From Cytobacillus gottheilii (GTDB lineage Bacteria; Bacillota; Bacilli; Bacillales; Cytobacillaceae), in assembly GCF_001636345.1 (NCBI RefSeq), contig NZ_KV440945.1:2747354-2811353 (forward strand): 64,000 nt of DNA. The letters are read 5' to 3'. The notes under the pieces are model-generated. The model saw nothing but the letters and a program-made list of their open reading frames with translations, did no database searches and was not told the DNA's origin. Made by a program: the position numbers and the translations under genes. Of the stretch, positions 59,347-64,000 are shown in pieces (the stretch's first letter is position 1; every line of letters starts with the position of its first letter).

Positions 59347-60630
59347 CTACGCTTCCGTATTCAATAATGCTTCCTCAAAGGAGTCTCCAAAGCTATTTTC
59401 AGTTTCCTGCTGCTGTTTATCTGGCTGTCGAGACTGCTGGCGCTCTTGTTCAGATTGCTGTTCTTTATGAAAGAATCTTTCCTGCTGATTCATCTGCTGG
59501 GTAATCTCCACTTTCTCTACTTGAAGATTCTGCGCAGAAAATGCATTTTTTAATCCGTTTAAGTTCGCATCTAGTGCTTCTTTAGCCGCTGCAGTTGAAG
59601 TTAGTATTCTTGCAATCATCGTCGAATCTTTTTGGATTAATTCAATTCTTAAAGCACCTAGATGCTCTGGATTTAATTTAATAAATAGTCTTTGAGTTTC
59701 ACCATTTTTCATTAAATGACTTTTGGCCAGAATTGACTCAAACTGCTGCATGAGCTGCTGTGTGGAAACTGGTTTTCCGTTTTGACTCAACATTAGGGTC
59801 AACTGTTCAGGTTTTGCCATTTGCTGGAATTGCAGAAAACCAGCAGATAAACCTTCCGTTTTCGGTTTAAACGTCTCTAAGCCAGTTGCATTTGAATTAA
59901 GCTGGTCTGACAATTCTTCTGATACTCCAGAAAATAATTTAAAGGCCATTTCACGATTAGCTGCTGATTTTGTACTCATCAATTCCTGAAGCCCATCATG
60001 AAAACTTTTTAAGAAATCCTTTAGGTTTACGTCTTTCCCAGCGATATCCTGATGTGCAGATAAGAGGTCAAAAAGCTTAACGGCTTTCATTCCCATCAGA
60101 AAGTCTCGATCACCACTTCCATTAAATGAAGCAGACTTTACTGCAGCCAATTTTTCAAGCATCTGCATAATAGCCAATTCCATGTTTTGAAGTTCTTGAC
60201 CTTCCTTACCTTCCATTTCGATATCCAGTTCAGCGTCAGCCTCTTCAGACGCGCCGCTGTTTCCTTCTTGTTTAAACGAAGCTAATAACTTTGTGAGAAG
60301 TTCACCAAGTTCCTCTAATGTAATCCCCATCTCTTCTGAAAGAATTTGCAGTAGTGACTGATCGGACTCCATCATTATTTTAGAAAAAAGCTCTAGACCA
60401 TTTTCTAAATCGAGAAGCTGATCAGTATTAAACAAAGCGAGAATTTCAGCCAATTCAGCTTCCGTCATGTCTTTTACGCCATTAAGATTGTCTTCGTTTG
60501 ATTGAGCGGTTATTTTGCCTCCCATTAAACCTGCTAGCATAGAAGTAAAGCCTTCAGCTCCATCCCCAGCTGCAAATTTATTGCCGGAAGCTTTTAAACT
60601 GTTGATTAATCCTAATCCTGCAACTTGCAT
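59347..60630 (-). CDS. fliK: Flagellar hook-length control protein FliK
   Basis: FliK measures hook length and triggers the FlhB switch. The 427-residue protein is acidic, repetitive and weakly conserved in the first 270 residues. It has the FliK C-terminal domain at about residues 305-390 with [20 protein letters not shown], the family signature, and a Gln/Arg-rich tail ([18 protein letters not shown]). Confidence 0.92.
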   Translation of the reverse strand: MQVAGLGLINSLKASGNKFAAGDGAEGFTSMLAGLMGGKITAQSNEDNLNGVKDMTEAELAEILALFNTDQLLDLENGLELFSKIMMESDQSLLQILSEEMGITLEELGELLTKLLASFKQEGNSGASEEADAELDIEMEGKEGQELQNMELAIMQMLEKLAAVKSASFNGSGDRDFLMGMKAVKLFDLLSAHQDIAGKDVNLKDFLKSFHDGLQELMSTKSAANREMAFKLFSGVSEELSDQLNSNATGLETFKPKTEGLSAGFLQFQQMAKPEQLTLMLSQNGKPVSTQQLMQQFESILAKSHLMKNGETQRLFIKLNPEHLGALRIELIQKDSTMIARILTSTAAAKEALDANLNGLKNAFSAQNLQVEKVEITQQMNQQERFFHKEQQSEQERQQSRQPDKQQQETENSFGDSFEEALLNTEA

Positions 60631-60661
60631 TTTTTCACCTCCCTTCTACGTGGAAGCAGAA

Positions 60662-61276
60662 TTACTCAGCACCATCCTCGTTTTCTTTTGCAGCTGTCAG
60701 CAATCCTGTCATTCGTGCAGCATTTGCCGGATCCAGGTTTTCCATAATTGATGCCAGCGTATCCGGTTTGACATTTGCTAATATGCGGACTGCTTCAGAA
60801 TCTTCCATTTCTGTGATAATTGGAGCAGCTTTTTTGGCGGAGATCGTTTCATAGGTTTTAATAATGTCCTTAAAGGCCCGTTTATTTTCATCCCGAATTG
60901 CTCTAAGTTCATCTATTTCCTGCTGTAATCTTTCCTTTTCAAGCTGTGCTCGCTCTATATCAAGGTCTTTTGTTTCCAGCTGTCCTTCAAGCTGTGTAAT
61001 TCTAGCTTCCCTGTCTTTTATATCGGCTTCAAGCTCAAACACTTTGTTTTCAAATTCTTCCATACTGGCATTTTGATCTTCAGTAAAGAGAGAAGAAAGA
61101 ATAGGAATTTTTTGTCCATATTCTTTCGTGACTTGGAAAACGTTGTGACCAAGTAAAGTGAAAACAAGCAGCATAACTGCAAGCGCAAAAAGCAGGGGAA
61201 TTAGAAACCAATATAGAAACTTTTGAAACTTGCTTGTTGTATTTTGATTTCCTTCAAGTTCATTCTTTTTTCCCAT
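60662..61276 (-). CDS. ylxF: MotE/YlxF-type coiled-coil protein
   Basis: This 204-residue protein has an N-terminal membrane helix (FLIPLLFALAVMLLVFTLLG), a long coiled coil at about residues 70-135 and a C-terminal MgtE-N-like domain (ILANVKPDTLASIMENLDPA). It matches the YlxF/MotE family. It is encoded between fliJ and fliK as in B. subtilis, where its role is not well defined; MotE is a chaperone-like stator factor in other bacteria. Confidence 0.9.
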   Translation of the reverse strand: MGKKNELEGNQNTTSKFQKFLYWFLIPLLFALAVMLLVFTLLGHNVFQVTKEYGQKIPILSSLFTEDQNASMEEFENKVFELEADIKDREARITQLEGQLETKDLDIERAQLEKERLQQEIDELRAIRDENKRAFKDIIKTYETISAKKAAPIITEMEDSEAVRILANVKPDTLASIMENLDPANAARMTGLLTAAKENEDGAE

Positions 61277-61284
61277 TCGACCAC

Positions 61285-61728
61285 CTAATTTCCTCGATTG
61301 ACGAAATGCTGTATCGAAATATCATCCATTTGTCTGCCCTCTAGCTGTTTTAATTCCTCATAAAAATGTTCTTTGCTTTTTTCTTTTATCTTTTCGTATT
61401 TTTTCACTTCTATATTTTTTTCCATTAATCGATCCTGAAAATAATTCATCTGACTTCTTGTATTCATCACCATCTTTTGAAAATGATGAATGGTCTTTTC
61501 CAGGTTGCCTACAAACTGCTGATGATGTCTGATTTCTTGGACAGGCAAACCGCTTAGTAATCTTTCTGATTGCAGGGATTCCAAATCCTCTTTTTTCTTA
61601 AGCAATTCATAAAGCTTCTCAGCAGCATCTTCAAATCGTTTAACAGATTGGTTATAAAGCTCAAATGCTTCATCTTTTTCACGTTCGCGGATGGACAGTA
61701 CTTTATTGAATTTAAACTGAAACTGCAC
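61285..61728 (-). CDS. fliJ: Flagellar export chaperone FliJ
   Basis: FliJ is the coiled-coil stalk of the FliI ATPase. The 147-residue protein is almost entirely charged and helical (RIEREKDEAFELY-like start, IREREKDEAFELYNQSVKRF). It lies between fliI and ylxF and 5 bases from fliI. Family assignment rests on length, helical character and position. Confidence 0.92.
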   Translation of the reverse strand: MQFQFKFNKVLSIREREKDEAFELYNQSVKRFEDAAEKLYELLKKKEDLESLQSERLLSGLPVQEIRHHQQFVGNLEKTIHHFQKMVMNTRSQMNYFQDRLMEKNIEVKKYEKIKEKSKEHFYEELKQLEGRQMDDISIQHFVNRGN

Positions 61729-61733
61729 TTGGG

Positions 61734-63050
61734 TCAGTCTCCTTTCCCGGTAATGCGATAAAGTTGCTGAATGCTTTCGTCAATCGATATTTTTTCATGT
61801 GTCCTCTGTTTTAAAAATGCTGTAATCAGCGGATAAAGTCTAATGGCCTCATCGATTTCTGCAGATGATCCTTTTTTATATGCCCCAATGTTTATCAGAT
61901 CTTCTGAATTGATATAAATACTTAAGAATTGACGCAGCCTTTCAGCTGCTTGCACATGTGCGGGTGCTGAGATCTGATTCATGACCCTGCTGACACTTTT
62001 TAATACATTAACGGCAGGATATTGACCCTTATTGGCAAGAGCACGATCTAAAACAAAATGCCCATCCAAAATTCCTCGCACTGTATCTGCAATCGGTTCA
62101 TTCATATCATCACCATCAACAAGCACCGTGTAAAATGCCGTAATAGTTCCGACTTCATTAGTACCCGTTCTCTCAAGGAGCTTAGGCAGAATCGCAAAGA
62201 CAGATGGTGTATACCCTTTAGTCGTAGGAGGTTCTCCAACTGCCAGTCCAACTTCACGCTGTGCCATTGCTACACGGGTGACTGAGTCCATCATTAGCAT
62301 AACGTTTAAGCCTTTATCTCGAAAATACTCGGCTATGGCTGTTGCCGTATATGCACCTTTAATCCGCATTAATGCAGGCTGGTCTGAAGTAGCAACAACA
62401 ACAATAGATCTTTTTAACCCTTCAGGTCCCAGGTCTTTTTCAATAAATTCACGTACTTCACGGCCACGCTCACCTATTAGAGCAATGACATTTAAGTCGG
62501 CAGTTGTATTACGCGCGATCATACCGAGCAGGGTGCTTTTTCCTACACCGCTTCCCGCGAAAATACCTACACGCTGTCCTTTTCCAACAGATAGCAAACT
62601 GTCAACCATACGTACTCCAACTTCAATCGGCTCATGGATCGGCGGCCTTTTTAGCGGATTTGGCGGATTTTGATCAGTAGGGACACTAGTTAGCCCTCTT
62701 GGCAAACTGCTCTCATCAAGCGGTCTTCCTAATGAATCAATCGCCTTTCCAATTAATGCAGAACCAACTTTAATTTCTAAGGGACTGCCCGTTGCTTCCA
62801 CTAAACTGCCAGGTGCAATTTCATTAAGTTCTGTATAAGGCATTAGGATGACATTTTCACCTTTAAATCCAACTACTTCAGCCAATATGGTTGATTTTTT
62901 CTTTTTTCCAATATGGATATAGCAGACATCACCGATAGAACTTTCTGGACCTTGAGATTCAATCATTAGCCCCACCACACGATTTACTCTTCCGTATCGC
63001 TTAAAGCTGTCTATTTCATCAAGATAATCCAGCGCATCATTTATCTGCAT
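61734..63050 (-). CDS. fliI: Flagellum-specific ATPase FliI
   Basis: FliI powers export and is related to the F1 beta subunit. The 438-residue protein has Walker A GSGVGKST at residues 166-173, VIALIGERGREVREFIEKDL and the Walker B region LNVMLMMDSVTRVAMAQREV. The T3SS ATPase signature NLIP-type and PPLKRPPIHEPIEVG-like segment KRPPIHEPIEVGVRMVDSLL are present. It shares one base with fliH (ATG overlapping). Confidence 0.97.
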   Translation of the reverse strand: MQINDALDYLDEIDSFKRYGRVNRVVGLMIESQGPESSIGDVCYIHIGKKKKSTILAEVVGFKGENVILMPYTELNEIAPGSLVEATGSPLEIKVGSALIGKAIDSLGRPLDESSLPRGLTSVPTDQNPPNPLKRPPIHEPIEVGVRMVDSLLSVGKGQRVGIFAGSGVGKSTLLGMIARNTTADLNVIALIGERGREVREFIEKDLGPEGLKRSIVVVATSDQPALMRIKGAYTATAIAEYFRDKGLNVMLMMDSVTRVAMAQREVGLAVGEPPTTKGYTPSVFAILPKLLERTGTNEVGTITAFYTVLVDGDDMNEPIADTVRGILDGHFVLDRALANKGQYPAVNVLKSVSRVMNQISAPAHVQAAERLRQFLSIYINSEDLINIGAYKKGSSAEIDEAIRLYPLITAFLKQRTHEKISIDESIQQLYRITGKGD

Positions 63051-63811
63051 TAATGGTCACTCTCCAATTTTTCAAACAGCTTGACCTTTATTTCATTAAG
63101 CTGACTATCAACAGCAGCATCTATTCGGCCGCTTTCAGACTCTATTACACAGCTGCTTTCAGGCAATTCGTCGTTTGGAAAAATGTACAATTTTGTTTCT
63201 TTCGGAAACACAGCCATTAGTTCATCCTTATGGTTTACTAGCAGCTCGTATTGTGTCGGGTGCACATGTAGCTGAACATCACTTTGTTCCCTTGCTTCTT
63301 TTAGAGCACGTTTTACATATGAAATATAATGTTCTGCATTTCCCGAAAGGTCTTCGTTAATAATTTTTGAAGCAACCTTGATGCCGATCTGCAGAATCGT
63401 CCTTTCAGCTTGATCTACAGTTGATTCATAGTCTTTTTTGCTGAGATCGACTGTCTGTTGAGCAAGGGCTATATACTCTGCATAATCGTGATAACCTTGT
63501 TTCCTGCCATCTTCATAGCCTGCACTATACCCTTCAGACTGAGCTTGCTCAAACAGTGCCTGTTTTTCCTGCTGTAGAGATTCCCGCTCTGTTTGCATAT
63601 GCTCTTCCAGCCTATTAACTTCTTCTCTGGCTGCATTCAGCATTTGCTCTGCTTCCATTTTTGCATGGGATATGATCTGCTGAATCTCAGCTTCTGTGTG
63701 TGCATGGTTTCTCAGCTCAGGGCTGCCTTCAGTATTTTCAAATGTTTTAATTCTAATGATCTTTTGGTCTTTTTCAGGGATGTCATTTATAGCCTTATAT
63801 AGTCTAGACAA
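63050..63811 (-). CDS. fliH: Flagellar assembly protein FliH
   Basis: FliH is the stator-like negative regulator of FliI. The 253-residue protein is helical and charged in its first 120 residues and ends in a globular domain with QIGIKVASKIINEDLSG and VHPTQYELLVNHKDEL, a V-ATPase subunit E-like fold. The best start is a TTG at 63811 with GGAGGAG at 9-base spacing, beginning SRLYKAINDIPEKDQKIIRI. An ATG at 63820 touches the ribosome site and is unlikely. The start overlaps the fliG stop by 8 bases. Confidence 0.9.
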   Translation of the reverse strand: MSRLYKAINDIPEKDQKIIRIKTFENTEGSPELRNHAHTEAEIQQIISHAKMEAEQMLNAAREEVNRLEEHMQTERESLQQEKQALFEQAQSEGYSAGYEDGRKQGYHDYAEYIALAQQTVDLSKKDYESTVDQAERTILQIGIKVASKIINEDLSGNAEHYISYVKRALKEAREQSDVQLHVHPTQYELLVNHKDELMAVFPKETKLYIFPNDELPESSCVIESESGRIDAAVDSQLNEIKVKLFEKLESDH

Positions 63812-64000
63812 TAATGTCATCTCCTCCGCCACGGGCCACGATAATTTCACCGGACTCTTCTAGTCTGCGGATGATGCCGACAATTCTTGACTGTGCTTCT
63901 TCAACTTCACGCAGTCTTACAGGACCCATGTATTCCATTTCATCCTTAAACGTCTCAACCATTCTGGAAGACATATTGCTAAAGACAATTTCTTTAACTT
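63804..64000 (-). CDS. fliG: Flagellar motor switch protein FliG (C-terminal end, cut by window edge)
   Basis: The last 65 codons are visible, with VKEIVFSNMSSRMVETFKDE, MEYMGPVRLREVEEAQSRIV and GIIRRLEESGEIIVARGG, and end at a TAG at 63806-63804. The sequence belongs to the FliG C-terminal region that packs against MotA. The torque helix itself lies beyond the window. It is the upstream partner of fliH. Confidence 0.95.
   Translation of the reverse strand, partial: VKEIVFSNMSSRMVETFKDEMEYMGPVRLREVEEAQSRIVGIIRRLEESGEIIVARGGGDDIIV

Overview
The window is a stretch of core chromosome from a spore-forming, flagellated, low-GC Gram-positive bacterium of the family Bacillaceae (Bacillus sensu lato). 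Gene order follows, from memory, the Bacillus subtilis block from fliG to tepA almost gene for gene. Protein sequences are clearly Bacillus-like but not B. subtilis itself, and the genus (for example Cytobacillus, Mesobacillus or Bacillus) cannot be fixed from the sequence alone. Every recognised host gene lies on the minus strand, so biological reading runs from high to low coordinates. The only plus-strand gene is an insertion-sequence transposase.

Layout in transcription order: 64000-40200 is the distal part of the fla/che operon (fliG end, fliH, fliI, fliJ, a motE-like gene, fliK, flgD, a small flagellar-operon gene, flgE, swrD, fliL, fliM, fliY, cheY, fliO, fliP, fliQ, fliR, flhB, flhA, flhF, flhG, cheB, cheA, cheW, cheC, cheD, sigD). 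It builds the hook, the export gate and the switch, and carries the chemotaxis relay. It ends at a strong terminator just after sigD. A small conserved-looking gene and swrB follow. 39020-29260 holds translation, envelope and protease genes: rpsB, tsf, pyrH, frr, uppS, cdsA, dxr, rseP (rasP), proS. 29140-24700 is polC. 24582-23770 is an unrecognised membrane-protein gene that I do not remember at this place in B. subtilis, followed by a tandem array of structured 125-bp repeats. 23430-18030 is the rimP-nusA-rnpM(ylxR)-ylxQ-infB-ylxP-rbfA operon, then truB, ribF, rpsO and pnp. 12758-7687 carries ylxY, mlpA and ymxH, interrupted between mlpA and ymxH by a 1.5-kb IS4-family element and a roughly 400-bp duplicated repeat block. 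7546-1 carries dipicolinate synthase (spoVFA-spoVFB), the lysine/DAP genes asd-dapG-dapA, the RNase J gene rnjB and the start of tepA.

Several sites can be read directly: well-formed sigma-A promoters for rpsB, rpsO and rimP, an extended -10 for polC, a sigma-K-like promoter for spoVFA, and intrinsic terminators after most transcription units. No tRNA, rRNA, CRISPR array, prophage or defence system was seen. I found no clear new multi-gene system. The non-routine material is the IS and its target repeat, the duplicated mlpA terminator block, the covarying 125-bp repeats with a decayed copy in the pnp leader, the orphan gene next to polC, and several long leader or intergenic hairpins.
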